A stretch of 64,000 bases of DNA from Sapria himalayana (lineage: Eukaryota > Streptophyta > Magnoliopsida > Malpighiales > Rafflesiaceae): positions 1-64,000 of the forward strand of contig JAREIK010011373.1 of NCBI GenBank assembly GCA_029783825.1, read 5' to 3'. A program made the position numbers and the translations under genes. Each line of letters starts with the position of its first letter. The first letter of the stretch is position 1. A model generated the notes under the pieces. The model did not search any database and was not told the DNA's origin. It saw only the letters and a program-made list of their open reading frames with translations. Below, piece after piece: positions 49,204-63,900 of the stretch.

Positions 49204-51548
49204 ATCTATCTATCTATCTATCTAATTATCTATCTTTCTTTCTATCTAATTATGGTCCTATTTATCTATCTATCTGTCTATATATATATATATATATCTA
49301 TCTATCTATCTATTTATCTATTTATATATCTGTCTGTCTTTCATTATTTCTTTGGATCTATTTATCTATCTATCTATATATATGAATATTTATATATTAA
49401 TCTATCTATATATCTATCCACCTACATATCTATCTATCAAAAAATGCATCTGTCTATCTTACCATGTTTCTATATATCTATTTGTCTGTTTGTCTATCTA
49501 TCTATCTAACTATCTAACTATTTATATATTTGTCGATCAATATAACTATTTATCTGTCTTTCTATCTAACTATATATCTATGTTTCTATTTGTTTATATG
49601 TCTATCAATCTATTTATCTAACTATTAATTGTTCTATCTTTCTTTATGTCTATTTGGCTGTCTATTTGTCTATCTCTCTACCTATCTCTTTGTTTCTATA
49701 TCTAGCTATCTACATCTATATTTATCTTTCTATCTCTCTAATTATCTATCTATCAATCTATTTGTCTTTATATCTATGTGTCTATCTATATATCTATCAA
49801 TCAATCTATTTTTCTATTTATCTTTATATATATATATATATTTTTATCTGTCTGTTTTTCTATCTATTTACGTATCTTTCTATCTGTCTGCCTATTTGTT
49901 TATCTATCTATCTATTTGTATGTCTATCAGTCTATATGTTTGTCTGTCTATCAACATGTCTGTATTTCTATCTCTCTATTTATTTACTTATTTATTTATA
50001 TATATCTTTATTTATCTATGTCTATTTCTCTGTCTATCTATCTATCTTTCTATTTTTATATCTTTCTATCTACCTACCAATCTATCTGTCTGTCTGTCTA
50101 TTTATTTATTTATTTATCTATTTATCTATTTGTGTATCAAATATATCTATATATCTGATTATTAATATGTTGATCAAATTTTCTATCAATCTGGCTATCT
50201 ATATTTACATCTATCTATTTATATAGATGTCTATGAATTTGTCTATCTATCTATCGGTATATATATATATATATATGTCTGTCTGTCTATCTTTGTATCT
50301 ATCTATCTATCTATATGTCTTTCTATTTATCTTTTTGTCGATCTATCTATTTATCAGTATGTCTATCATTTGTCTATCTTAATGACACTCTATCTATATA
50401 TCTATTGTTATATCTATCTATTAATTTTCGATCTATCTATCTAATAATATGTCTATCTTTTTGTCAATCTAATTGATTATTTATCAATTTAATTATTTGC
50501 CTTTTATGTGCTTATCTATTTGTTTATCCATCTGTCTATCAAACAGTTTATCTTTTTATCTATCAATTTGTCTATCAAACTATCTATCTATATATTCAAT
50601 AATATGTATATCTATCTGTGAATGTATTTATCTATCTCTAGTCTATCTATCATTCAATCTATATATGTGTCTATCTATCTGTCTATCTGTCTTTATATCT
50701 ATATATATATATATATATATATATCTATCTATCTATCTATCTTTCTCTATCTATCTATATATCTATCTATCTATCTATCTATTTATCTAACTATATATCT
50801 ATCAATCTATATATTAATCTATCTATCAATTTGTTTATCAATATATCTATCAATATGTCTATCAATCTGCAAAATAATTTGTCTATAATTCTATTTATCA
50901 ATATGTCTATCTATTTATCTATATATCTATCTATCTATGAATATATCTATCTAGCTATCTATTGATATATCTATCAATCTATTAATATATAGTTCTTTCT
51001 ATTTGTCTATATCTCTTTCTACAATCTTTCCCTCTATCTGTTAATAAATATGTCTAATAATTTGTCTATCAAACAATCTATCTATTAATCTCTATTTTGT
51101 CTATTTGTATATCTATCTATATATCTATGAATATGTCTATCTATTTGTCTATCTATCTATATATTTATCAATCTACCTACCTACCTATCTATCTATATAT
51201 ATGTTTATCAAACTATCTATTAATTGATCTATTAATCTGTTTATTAATCTATCTATCAATATGTGTATCTATTTGTCTATCTATTTGTCTATCTATCTTT
51301 CTATCCATCTATCTACCTATCTACCTATCTACCTATCTATTATTTATCAATTTTTCTTTCTATCTATCTATTTTTATATCTATCTTTCTATCTATCTGTC
51401 TTTCTATCTATCAATCAATGTTTGAATCTGTCTAAGTATCTATCTAACAACTTGTCTTGAAACTTTTCAATCAAACTATCATTTTATCAGTCTCTCTGTC
51501 AATTTATTCGCATATTTATTTGTCTATCTATGTCTATCTAGCTATCTG

Positions 51549-51586
<38 letters not shown>

Positions 51587-52980
51587 ATTTTATATATTTA
51601 TCTCTCTTTCTATCTATTTATCTAACTATCTATCTATATATCTATTAACCTATCTATCTTGATGTATATCTATTTGTCTATCTATTTGTATATGTATTTT
51701 CTATCTATATGTCTATCTTTCTGTCAATCTAACTATCTATCTATTTATATAATGATCTATCTATTTATCTATTTGACTAACTATCTATCTATATATTTGT
51801 CTATCTATCTATCTATGTGTCTATTGATCAATCTAATAATCTATCTATATATCTGCCTAACTATATGTCAATATATTTATCTATCTATCTTTCTTTCAAA
51901 AAATCTATCTATCTATCCATTTGTTTATCTATCTCTATATTAATCTTTTTATATATCTATATATCAATCTATCTATTAAACTGTCCATCAATTTATCTAT
52001 CAATCTATCTGTAAATCTATCTATTAATATGTCTAATAATCAGATTATGAATCTATCAATCTATCTATCTATTTGTGTTTCTGCCTGTCTTTATATCTTT
52101 ACATCATTCGGTATATCATTCTGTTTGTGTATCTATCTATCTATCTATTTGTCTATCTATCTATCTATCTATCTATTTGTTTATCTATTTGTTTATTTAT
52201 ATTTCTATCTATTGGACTATCTAACTATCTATTTATCTATCTATCTATCTATCTATGTATCTATCTATATATCTATCTATTTATCTATATATATGTCTAT
52301 CAATCATCTGTCTAACTATCTATCTATTTTAATATTTATTTATATATCTATATCTCTATCTAATAATCATTCTATATATCTCACTAATAATCTATCGATC
52401 TATCTGTCTATTAAACTATCTATCATTATGTCTATTAATCTATCAAACAAACTAACTATTAATCTTTCTTACAATATGTCTATCAATCCATCTATCAATA
52501 TATCTATTTATATATATGTCTATCTATTGATTTTAATGTCTATCTATTTATCTATTTCTCAATCTAATTATCTTTCTATCTATCAGTTTAAAAATCTATC
52601 TATATTTCTCAATATCTTTTTATCTATCTATTTATCTATATCACTATCTATATGTCTATCAATCTCTCTATAAAACTGTATATCAATCTCTTTATCAATC
52701 TTTCTATCTATTAGACAATCTATATGTCTATCTATCTATTTTTATAACTATCAATCTTTCTATATATCTATCTAAATATCTATGTATCTCTTTATCAATA
52801 TGTCTATCTATCTATATATCTATCTAACTAATTTTCTATCAATCAATCTATTAATCTATCTATCTATCTCTCTATATATCCATCTATCAATCTACATATC
52901 AATCTATCTATCAATTTGTCTATAAATCAGTCTATAGATCTTCATATCAAAATGTCTATCAATCTATCTATTTATAAGTA
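47706..52980 (+). repeat. TCTA/TATC array B
   Basis: TCTA-strand array of about 5.3 kb with (TA)n blocks at 48318-48350, 49158-49200 and 50700-50722. It starts head to head with the GATA array. Variant units with TCAA and TCTG cluster locally. It ends at about 52980 and is followed by AT-rich DNA and flank repeat F copy 2. Confidence 0.95.
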
Positions 52981-53126
52981 TAAAAATTTTTATGATTATA
53001 GGAAACATTTTAAAAATATAATTAATACAAAAATTGAAATTTTTGAAATATAATAAAAATATAAATCTTCTCATTAAAGTTAAAAGAAAATAAATTAATA
53101 TTTAAAAATAAATACATATATATTTT
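52981..53126. other. AT-rich spacer after array B
   Basis: A/T-rich noncoding sequence with no feature recognised. Confidence 0.6.
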
Positions 53127-53434
53127 TCCCTGCTAAAATTTATAAGAATTAAATAATTAAGTAATATTTTTTCTATTAGCTTTTAACATTCGGTCTTTAT
53201 TAAAATAATTTATATATCTTTTTTTAATTATCTTATCACTTTAAGTAATTTTTTGAATTTTAAAAATTATAAATGATATCAAATAATATTAAATTTTATG
53301 CCTTTAAAATTATTACATATTATCTTCATAAAAATTAATACGAAGAATTCTTAAAAATTTATAACTATAAAATATAAATTTTTATAAATTTTTATAAATT
53401 TTTTAACATAAAGAGTATTTTATAACACTTATGA
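53127..53434 (+). repeat. array-flanking repeat F, copy 2
   Basis: This matches 6178-6475 after array A in order and orientation; shared words include 'ttaagtaattttttgaattt' and 'aatgatatcaaataatat'. Copy 1 begins about 20 bp after its array and copy 2 about 150 bp after, so the array-to-flank distance differs. Confidence 0.8.
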
Positions 53435-54360
53435 TTTTCAAAATTTCTAATATAATGATTAATAGAATATATTGATAGGCAGATTGAAAGATAGATTCTT
53501 AGATAATTATTAGAAATTATTTCTAATTTTTTATATTGATTGATAATGATTAACATCTAAGAATTCTTAGATAATAATTTCTAATATATTGATAGGAAAA
53601 TAATTTCTAATATATTTATATTGATTGATAGGCAAAATTTCTAATATAACTAGATGGTAATAACAAATATTATAAAAATAGGATATTATAAATAAATATT
53701 TTCTAATATATACAAATATTAATAAAAATTTATATTAATAAAGACAAATAACTATTTTAATGATTATAAAATTTTAAAAATAATAAAAAATATTATTTGA
53801 ATCAATTAATAAAGATATATAAATATTTGTAAAATAAATACATTAAATAATTAATTCTATAATTATAAACATTTTTTAAAATATTTGAATTAATAAATTA
53901 ACATACTTAAACATTTGTATTAATATAAGCCTAAAATTATTATATGTCTGATAATAAAAAAATATTTCAAAAAATTTGGATTAACTAATAAACAAGTAAA
54001 TATTTATATTAATAAAACTTTAAAAAAAATTTTAATGATTTTAGGAATGTTTTAAAAAAATTATTACTAAATGATTTAAAATATTTGAATATTAAAAAAA
54101 TAATATTTTTCTTTAAATTTAAAATAAAATAAATTGAAATTTAAGCATAAATATATTGATGTTTTAATTACATTTAAAAACTTTTGATGAGTTATAAAAA
54201 AAATATTTTAATGTGTTTATTAAAAGAATACTTTAGGTGTTTTTTAGGGTTTAAAAAAGTTTTTTTTAATATTACTAATGATATTTTTTTCCTAAACACG
54301 CTTAAAATTATTTTTAACCCTATTAACATTTTTGAAAATCACTACCTAACTTACCCTAAA
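53435..54360. other. AT-rich noncoding DNA
   Basis: A/T-rich sequence with short local repeats ('ttctaatatattgataggc' type near 53450-53640). The 78-codon frame at 54184-54420 has AT-driven composition (Phe, Leu, Ile, Asn, Lys) and no domain, and is not called as a gene. Confidence 0.55.
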
Positions 54361-54411
54361 TTGATTTTAATTCAAGTTTTATTTTTGCCTCTACTAAAAT
54401 TTATAAGAATT
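54361..54411 (+). repeat. partial third copy of flank repeat F start
   Basis: 'ctactaaaatttataagaat' followed by 'taaa' repeats the first about 30 bp of flank repeat F copy 2 ('ctgctaaaatttataagaat' at about 53130). The match then ends. Confidence 0.5.
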
Positions 54412-54899
54412 AAAGCATAGTAAATTATTATAGTAAATTAAAAATAAAATATAAAATAATATAAAATTTAAATAAAATATAAAATAATATTAAATTTAAA
54501 TAAAATATGCAATCTTAAAATTATAAATAAATAAATAAATAAATACATACATACATATTAATATTTTTTAAATTAAAAGAAGTTAAACATGAACTATAAC
54601 CTAATCGGTGGCTAAGAAAAATAGCATCAAGTAGGCAATCTATAGATAAAACATTTTTGGCAAAGTGTTATGCTTCATCATTCTAATTCTGATTGGTGTT
54701 CTTGCCATTTCGATTCATCTTTTTTTAATATTTTCTGAAACATGTATTATCATGATACATGACATAATTGGTGTTTTTTCAATTTGAAGACCTCATTTTG
54801 TGTTATCATTTGTTGTGTTATTTGGTCCATGCTTTTAATTTTTCACTAAGAATGGAATATATAATTCTTGGAATTGGTTTAATGATCGAACTTGGTAAT
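54412..54899. other. AT-rich DNA, no gene seen
   Basis: A (TAAA)n-like block occurs at 54520-54560. From 54590 the base composition becomes more even, but no frame or domain could be supported. Confidence 0.5.
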
Positions 54900-55095
54900 T
54901 TAAAATTAGGTATCCACTTGGTTTAAGAAAACTATATACCCAGGATTAAGAATGGAATATATAATCAATCTAGAAGAATGATAATTTTTTTCCATGGATA
55001 TTTATGAAAAGTTTAAGCTAACTATCTTATCATTTATTAAAATTAGGTATCCACTTGGCCATGTGATAGGAGGAACTATATACCCAGGATTGACT
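54900..55095 (+). repeat. local duplication, about 139-bp offset
   Basis: 'aaattaggtatccacttgg' occurs at about 54902 and 55041, each followed within 20-40 bp by 'aactatatacccaggatt' or a close variant. 'gaatggaatatataat' is also repeated (54852 and 54949). Noncoding. Confidence 0.75.
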
Positions 55096-57095
55096 TAAAT
55101 ATCCAGGACAAAATTGAAGTAAGTCCTTGGAATCTACTGCTCAACAATTTTTTTAATGTATATCAATCAGATATCTACTAGGAGACTCTAAAATATCTTT
55201 TATTAATTTTATTCTTTTTATGTTATAATTACATGTTGATTACTTATTATACAAGGATAACAAATTTGTTCAATTTTTGTATATCCTTTGAAACTGTTAG
55301 TTTATTCACTAAACCTAATATTTTTTGCATTTGCTTCATAAACAACTTTTCTTTTGACCAAGATTAGTGTTAAGTGTCTACATTTTTGCTGCCTTTCAGT
55401 TTTAAACTGAAGTTTGATTTGATGATATTACTTTTGTAATACAAGAAGTTAAGGGTGTTGGTGCTAGGCTCACATCAGCAATGTATATTTCCAGGGTAAA
55501 TGGTACAAGCATTATTAGTTGTACAACATGTTTGAATGTAAATATTTTAAATAAAATATGCATTAATTAGGTTATAGATATTTAAAAATTGGAAATAGAT
55601 AGGTGAACCATTATGTACAACACCATAAACCATGAAAAATAATTTAACGGTAATCTCAACTTCCTTTCAAGTTGGCATATATACAACATAATAGGAATGA
55701 TAGCTGATCACAAATAATGCATTAAATGAAATGTTAGTATTCTTTTAAATCTTATTATGTAAATTATAGTCTAACACAATATGTTTTATTTATTCATGAA
55801 TACTTTTATTAAAAGAAAATCATATATTTTCTGGTGTATGATTCATAAGAGTTTACAAGTGATGGATGTTTTAACTCAGTGAGTGTAATTGGCAATTAAT
55901 ATAGGCAAAACTAATATCTCAGAAAGTTTGTTTGCTCTCATTGATTTAGTAGGCTGAAAATACTCAATTTAGATCTTTGTTGCTTAGTTTGCAAGTGAAT
56001 ACCTACTCAGGGTGTGATACTTAAATTTTCAAGTTGACTTTGTGTAATGTTAAAATATAATAAATTTTTATTTTATGAAGAGATAATATTTAAAGATTAT
56101 ATTTTAAAAATTATAAAATTTTTAATATATTGCTTAAAACTTATATCCAACTCAAATTAGAATACTCATATAATCAAGTATATTTCATAATTAGTGAAAG
56201 AATTGTTGACATTGTATAATCATGATAAAATCAAATTCATTAAATTTGATATTGTTCATATTTTTTTTTCACAACCTCCTTAATTTTGATATAATTAAAG
56301 AAAAAATTAATTTTTTTCATGTAAACAAAATAGCATCCTCAATTAAATATAAAATATGAGCTACTGATGGTGATGTTGATTAGAAAATTCTTTTTTTTTG
56401 CTAGTTTATTATTGTTTGAAAATATTTTTTATTGTTGTTGGATGTTATTAGTCATAGGAAAAATTATGTAATGGTGAATTAGAATAATATTTTTTTTAAA
56501 AGTACCTAAATAAGTAAATATTCATATTAAAATATACATGAAAATAAAAGATTTATACATTCTAGTAAACTCAATAAATACTTTTATTCCTCCTTTATAT
56601 TTCAAGTTTTGAAAAAAAAATGAAAAATTAAAAACAAAAAATCTATTTTCAAAAACACTATAGCATGAGAGGTATACTATTTTGGATAATAGTATGCTCA
56701 ATTTGTCGTAATATAATATTTATATAAATATTATATACACATAACATTATATATAAACATTTAAACATTTATATAATCATATGACATTATATATAAATGT
56801 TTATACTTTAATATATATAAATGTATAACATTATATATAAACATTGATATGTTTATATAAACAAATAATGATATATATAAATATTTATACATATGTATAA
56901 ATATTTATAAATATTTATACAACATTTACATAATACTATACATTTATATAATAGTTTATATAACATTTAATTAACATATAAAATATATATACATTTTTAT
57001 AAATATTTATATAACATATAAATTTTTATATAAATATATAATATTTATAATGTTTATATAATTGTGATATATATACTATATATTATTTATAAAAG

Positions 57096-57099
<4 letters not shown>
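55096..57099. other. AT-rich intergenic DNA
   Basis: No coding sequence supported. The last 400 bp (56700-57095) is a degenerate 'tatataaacattta' simple-sequence tract. Confidence 0.6.

Positions 57100-57172
<73 letters not shown>
57100..57172. repeat. (CA)27 microsatellite followed by (TA)n
   Basis: There is a pure (CA)n run from about 57100 to 57154 and then (TA)n to 57172, the same CA-then-TA arrangement as at 9094-9134. Confidence 0.95.
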
Positions 57173-57173
<1 letters not shown>

Positions 57174-58085
57174 GTAGCATTTTAAAAAATATTTTAAACA
57201 CAACATTATATCAAAACACCTATACATTTATATAATCATATGCCATTGTATATAAAAGTTTAAGCTTTAATATAAATGTGCAACTATGAGAATAGTGATG
57301 TGCAATATGATGCTTGTATGCATACAAGAGATTATCTCTATAATGTATATATAATATGAAGAAATGATATATAATATAGAAATATTAGTAGTTTTATCTA
57401 TGAATGAGACAGAGAGTATTATTGGGTATTGAGGGAGACAAGTCAATTATCATTGTCATTTAGGAGTCTTGATAGAGCTCCTCTATCATGATGCTTACTT
57501 TAAAGAAGTAAACAAATATTTTTAATAAAAAATTATTGTTGATACTTATCATTTGTTATTTACTATAGTTTTGTAACTCATCTTTTACTTATATGTATGA
57601 TTATTAACTGAAAAGTTAATAATCATAGTATAGAAAATTATTATTTGCTTAAGATATTCTTCTTGTTTTTTTAAAATTTTGAAATAGCTACTAAAAAATT
57701 ATCTAAAATCATTTTTTATAGTAATATACAAGTTGAAATTTGGTTGCTTGTCTTTTTTTTTTTTTTTAGAATTATTTTTAGTCTTATTTTTGTAAGTTAT
57801 ATTTGTAAGTAATTAATTTTTAATTTTATTTTTTTGGATAATGTTAAAATTATAAATTTTTATTTTTATGGTCATATATTTTATTAGTTGTTTGAATATT
57901 ATTGATAAACTACTTATTCATTATTTACTTGGTTAATTATTTTTTATTTAATTGAGATGTTATAAATTTTGTATGGATATATATTTATACAATTTATCAA
58001 TAATTATATAAAAATTTTATAAACTATTAACCATTAATTTATTTATTTAATAAATAATATAATTAATGGTTGAATAAAAAATAAT
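57173..58085. other. AT-rich DNA, nothing recognised
   Basis: Includes a poly(T) run at about 57754-57768. No gene is supported. Confidence 0.6.
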
Positions 58086-58320
58086 TTTGTTTTCTAATAT
58101 ATTCTATCTCTAACCCATCTCTCCCCCTTCTGGCCATCTCTACGAAATTAGGTAAGTTCACTTCTAAAAAACCTTTAACTCTTAGAACACACAGGCATTG
58201 TAGCATCCTTTCAAAGAACTATATCAAACAAAGGACATCTCTCAAAACACATAACCGTCGCAACATCATTTTGAAGATCCATATCAAACAAAGAACATCT
58301 CTCTCTCTCTCTACATGATT
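58086..58320 (+). other. leader-like block with 66-bp duplication and (CT)n
   Basis: A less AT-rich patch contains 'ccttctggccatctctacga' followed by 'aaattaggtaagttc', which resembles a splice donor. Then come two similar units of about 66 bp, each ending in an 'atatcaaacaaa' and 'gacatctct' block, and a short (CT)n. It resembles a plant 5' leader with an intron, but no coding exon could be identified downstream. Confidence 0.3.
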
Positions 58321-59235
58321 TTTGTTTATTTTCATTATAATTTAATGAGAAATTAGTAATGAGTTTTACAAATTTAAAATTGGTAGTGAGTTAAATGGTG
58401 CTTTTTTGTTGAATCCAATGTTAATGATGAATCGGCAGTGTGAACTTTTTTTATTTTAATGATTTTTTTAAAGGTTTAATAGATTTCAAATCAATAGAAA
58501 TTGTGCTAGCTTTGAAATTCGAAGAAAAATTGTAAAAGAGGATAAAGAAAATAGCAACAAGAGGAGAAGAAGAGCAAGGTACTGTAATTTTTTAAGTTCA
58601 AGTTATATCATATATTTTAATTTATTGTTTTTTATATTTTAGAATTTTTGTCCTGTAAAGATGATGAATATAAAGAACCTGTGGAATTTTATCTACTAAT
58701 TAGTTTTCTGTGGTTATAGTGTGAAAATTTTAAATTATTCTCAAAGAAGAAGGTATAGCTTAACCATAACCATTAATTTTTTTGTTATTGCTCATGTTGA
58801 TAGTTTGTTGACGCTATAATTTTTGTTGATGAATGATGATGAATTTTGTTTAGTTTTTTTTTCTTAAATAATCATATTTTTTAGACTTTAATTAGGTATC
58901 CAATGAATTCCATAGTAATTCTATTCTGTTAAGATTGTAGATGCTTTATTTAATTCAATTAGCCTAATATTAATTTTTTGTTTAATAGTAGTATTGAAAA
59001 AAAATAACTACACTAAGACTTTATTATATCTATCTAATATTGGAATGTAGAATCAAAGCACACTTGATAGAAAAATGGGGGGGGTGTAGGAGACTAAGAA
59101 CCCAAATAGACTATACATTATTGTAAGTAGGGAAACAACATTGTGCAAAATTTTCTGAATGTGTTTTATTCAATACCATGCATTCTCAGAGCACATTGAT
59201 CATGAATGGTAAATTATTTCATGTATAGATTTATA
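58321..59235. other. AT-rich DNA, possible noncoding exon remnants
   Basis: A short more balanced block at 58480-58590 ends 'gagcaaggtactgtaa', again donor-like, but no frame of useful length exists. A G-run (9 G) lies at 59079-59087. Nothing else was recognised. Confidence 0.4.
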
Positions 59236-59728
59236 ATAAGTAATTATTCCATCAATCAATCTATCAATCTATATATTTATCTGTCTATCTTTTTATCTAT
59301 ATATATATATTTATCTGTATGTCTATCTATATATCAATTTATCTATTTAATGTCTAATAATTTATCTATCTATCTATCTATCTATCTATAAGTCTATCTA
59401 TCTATCTATTTATCTATATATATGTCTATCAATCTATCTATCTATTTGACTTTAAATTTGTATATCAATATATCTATCAATTTATCTATCAATCAATATA
59501 TTAATCTGTTTATCAATCTTTCTATCAATCACAATATCTAACTTTCTATCTATCTATCTATCAATGTATTTTACTATTTATCTATCTTTCTATCTATCTA
59601 TTTATGTATATGTCTATATATCTATCTATCTATTTGTCTCTCTGTCTATCTGTCTATCTAGTTATCTATCTATCTATTTGTGTGTCTATCGATCTGTTTG
59701 TCTATCTTTTTGACTATCTGTCTGTCTA
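59236..59728 (+). repeat. TCTA/TATC array C, left part
   Basis: Start of a third TCTA-strand array, first as mixed TCAA/TCTA units and then regular TCTA and TCTG. It is interrupted at about 59729. Confidence 0.9.
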
Positions 59729-60632
59729 TTTTTTTTGGAAATGTTGTTTATTAATTTTAGCCCTCTCTTTTGGCGGAGGAATACCATTTGTAAAAACTAT
59801 ATCTACCCCTCCCCTCTTACACCCATTCCTATACTCTTTTTAAACTTTTCAACTACGATCAAACAATAAACATAAGCTTAACTAAAGCAAAGGATTGCAG
59901 GGCTATTTATATTCTTCTTTCCTTATTTCCAAGTGGTGAAGAAATCTGTTTTTGGGAGAACAGATTTTGATGTTAATCCCCCTTGTTGCTTTTTCTATTG
60001 ATTGGAGTGTTGTGTTCCTATTTGAGCTTTAGGAGGCTCCATTCTTGCCCTGCAACTTTACTCCAAGGCTGTCGATTCTTCTATTTTCTGTTACAACATC
60101 CTTACTCCATTCCTGTCCCACAAGTTAGACAAACTCCTTCTTTGCAGCTTCTTTAACAGTAGCACAACAGCCTTTTCTACAGCATCTTTACTCTATTCAC
60201 AGCACCTTTCCATGGAAACCTTTATACTGTAGCAAGGCACCTTCATACTGCAGCACAACAGCCTTCATATAGTAGAACAACAACTTTTAGCACCGCAGCA
60301 CAGCAGCACAGCAGCACAGCACAGCAGCCAGAAACACAGCACAGCAGCACAACAGCATAGCATCACATCAGCACAGCAACTATATCAGCACAGTAGCACA
60401 TCACACAGCAGACCAGTTGCTTTCCTACAGCTCTGTAGCACCGCAGCACTACAATCCGACAGTTTTCGTACCACAGCACAGTAGCACAGCAGCATAACAA
60501 CTTCCATTTTGTAGCTTTCGTGCAGTAGCTTTAACACACCCCAAACTATATGAAAACAGCAAAAATAGGCTCTACAGGCACTTGATCTATTGCCGGATTC
60601 TTCTTTTTTCTGTCCCTACTGCTAAGAGAAAC
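59729..60632 (+). mobile_element. LTR-like insertion in array C
   Basis: About 900 bp of balanced composition interrupts the array with sharp edges. It has promoter-like features of plant LTRs ('attgcagggctatttatatt' at about 59896, i.e. a TATA-type box), then a C-rich leader and a CAGCA-rich block (60290-60490). No protein-coding frame is present. A TG start ('tgttgtttattaa' at 59742) is possible, but a matching CA end and target duplication were not confirmed, so a solo LTR is the best but unproven reading. Confidence 0.45.
60288..60490 (+). repeat. CAGCA/CAGCACA-rich repeat block
   Basis: Short tandem units 'cagcacagcag' and 'agcacaacagc' alternate in an imperfect array inside the LTR-like insertion. 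It could encode Gln/His or Ser/Thr runs, but no frame is open across it. Confidence 0.8.
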
Positions 60633-60888
60633 TATATCTATTTATTTATTTATTATTTATCTATCTATTCATCTTTTTTATATCTAATTCTTAATCAAAT
60701 TATTAATCTTCCTATCTATCTATGGATCTATCAATCAATCAATCAATAATTCAATCTATATGTATATCTATCTGTATAATAAACTGACTAATTATCTATC
60801 TATCTTTCTGTCTATCTGTCTATCTGTCTGTCTAACTATATTTCTATTTGTGTGTCAATTTGTCTATTTATCTATCTTTCTATTAATT

Positions 60889-60937
<49 letters not shown>

Positions 60938-63900
60938 TTCTACCTATTTGTCTATCTGTCAGCATATCTACCTCTCTATCTGTCAGTATATCTACCTCTC
61001 TATATGTCTGTTAATATATCTATTTATTAATTTTCTATCTATCTCTCGATCTAACTATCTATCTAACTATTTGTTTATGAATTTCTATATCTTTCAATCA
61101 ATCAATCTATCAATCAATCTATCTATCTGTCTGTCTATATATCTTTCTATATTTCTATCTATCTATCTATATCTCAATATCCATATCTCTCTATCTGCCT
61201 ATCCATTTGTCTATCATTCTATCTCTCTATCTATTTATCTATATATTTGTCTAACAATCTATCTAACTGTATTTCTATCAATCTTTATATCAATCTACCA
61301 ATCAATTTGTCTATCAATATGCATATCATTATGTCTATCAATCGATATATCAATCAAATTATCAATCTTTGTATCTATTTGTCTATCTATCTATCGATCT
61401 ATCTATATTTCTATCTATCTATATGTTTATCTATATATCTATCTATCTGCCTATCTATTAGTTTATCTATCTAGTTATTTATATGTCTATCGGTCAGTCT
61501 ATTTATCTATCTATCTTTATATCTATCTGTCTATATATCTGTCTATATTTCTATCTTTTTATCTATCTATGTGCTGATTTATTTGTCTATCTATCTTTCT
61601 ATCAATCAATTTATTAATCTATCTATATATCTCTGTAACTATCAATCAATCAATCAGTCTAATAATCTACCTATTTTTCTATATTTTTATATATGTATAT
61701 ATCTATCTATATATGTATTTATCTGTCTATCTATTTATTTAACAGTCTATTTATTTGTCTATATATTTGTTAATCAATATGTATGTTATCTATTTGTCTA
61801 TCTAGGTATCTATTTATCTAATTATCTATCTATTTATTTGTCTATCTGTTTCATTAATTATTAATCTATCTATCTATCTAATTGTCTATCTGTCTATTTG
61901 TCTATTTGTCAATATATCAATCATCAATCTATCTATCTATTTATCTATCTATCTATTTATTTATCAATCTATATGTTAATCTATCTATCTATTTATCTAT
62001 CATATATATATCTATCTTTATGCCTATTAATCTGACTGCTATCTAGCTATCTATTTGTCTATCTTTATGTCTATGTATATATCTATTTAATAATCAATCT
62101 ATCAATCTATCTATATATATATCTATCTGATCTATCTATCTATCATTCTATCTATTTGTATATCTACCTATTTATGTATCTGACTATCTATCTATCTATT
62201 TATGTATCAGTATGTCTATCTATCTATCTATCTTTCAAACTATTTATATATCTATCTATCTATAAATCAGTCTATCTATCTATATATCAGTCTATCTATC
62301 TATTTATTAGTCTATTTGTCTTTATATCTATATATTTAACTGTCTATCTGTCTATCTATTTGTCTATCTAACTATCTATTTGAATGTATATAAGTATATC
62401 TTTCTATTTATCTGTGTGTCTATCTGTCTGTCAATCTATCTATATATGTATCTATCAGTCTATTTGTCTAACTATATGTCAGTCTATCTATCTATATATC
62501 TGTCTATCTATCTATCTCTCTATCTATTGCTTTTTCTATATGACTATCTATTTGTATGTATATATGTCTATGTATCTATCTGTCTGTGTGTCTATCTATA
62601 TGTCTATCTATCTATATAATTTCTATCTATTGATCTATTTGTTTGTCTATCTATCTGTATATCTGTTTCTTTATATGTATGTCTATATATCAGTCTATCA
62701 GTCTATCTATATGTCTATATATCTATTTGTCTATCTTTCTATCTATATGTTTATATATCTGTCTATCAATCTATTTATCAATCAATCAATCTATCTATCT
62801 TCCTATCAATTTATCTATCTGTCTGTCTGTCTGTCTATCTATCTGTCTGGCTGTCTGTCTGTCTATCTATCTATCTATCTGTCTGTCTGTCTATCTATCT
62901 GTATAACTAGTTTTCTATCTTTTTATTTATTTGTCTGTCTATCTATCTATCTATAAAAATATTTGTATATCTATCTTTTGTCTATCTACCTATCAATCTA
63001 TATGTCTATCTTACTATCCATTTGTCTTTCTTTAGATCTGTCAATCTATCTATATGTCTATATGTTTTTTAATTGTTTATATATCTATCTATCTATCAAA
63101 CAATCTATCTATCTATTTGTCTTTCTATTTGTATATCTATCTATCTATATGTCTATCTATATGTTTGTTTATTTATAAGTTTATTCATCTATTTATCTTT
63201 CTTTCAATATGTCTACCTATTTGTCTATCTATCTATTTGTCTTTTTGTCTGTCTATCTATCTATCTGTCTATCTTTATCTTATCTATATATCTGTCTATT
63301 ATCAATCAATCTATCTATCTATCTTTCTATCTATATATCTATTTATCTATCTATCTATCGGTCTATCTTTTTTGTCTATCTTTATATATATTTATCTATC
63401 TATCTATATATCTATTTATCTATCTATCTATTGTTCTATTTTTCTATCTATCTTTTAGTCTATCTATCTATTTTTTACCTATATGTCTATCTATCTATAT
63501 AAATGACTATCCATATGTATATATTTCTGTATATAAATATATCTAACAATCTATCTACCAATTTGTCTACCAATTTGCCTATCAATCTGTCTACATTTTG
63601 GCAATCAATTTGGCTATAAATATGTCTCTCAATCTCTCTTTTAATCTAATTATAACTTTGACTATCTATTTGCCTATCTAAGTTTTAATCTATTTATATA
63701 TTTTCATATCGATTTGGCTATCTATGTTTCTATCTATCTATCTATATATATTTTTTATCTATCTATCTATATATCATTCTAACAATCTTTTTATCTATTT
63801 ATTTGTCTATTTATCTCTATATATGTGTATCTATCTATCTTTTAGTCTATCTATCATTATATTTATCTATCTATCATTCTATTTATCTTTCAATATATCT

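Noticed and set aside
54184..54420. 78-codon frame as a small gene
   Set aside because: Composition follows the AT-rich DNA, it has no domain, and it ends in the partial flank repeat.
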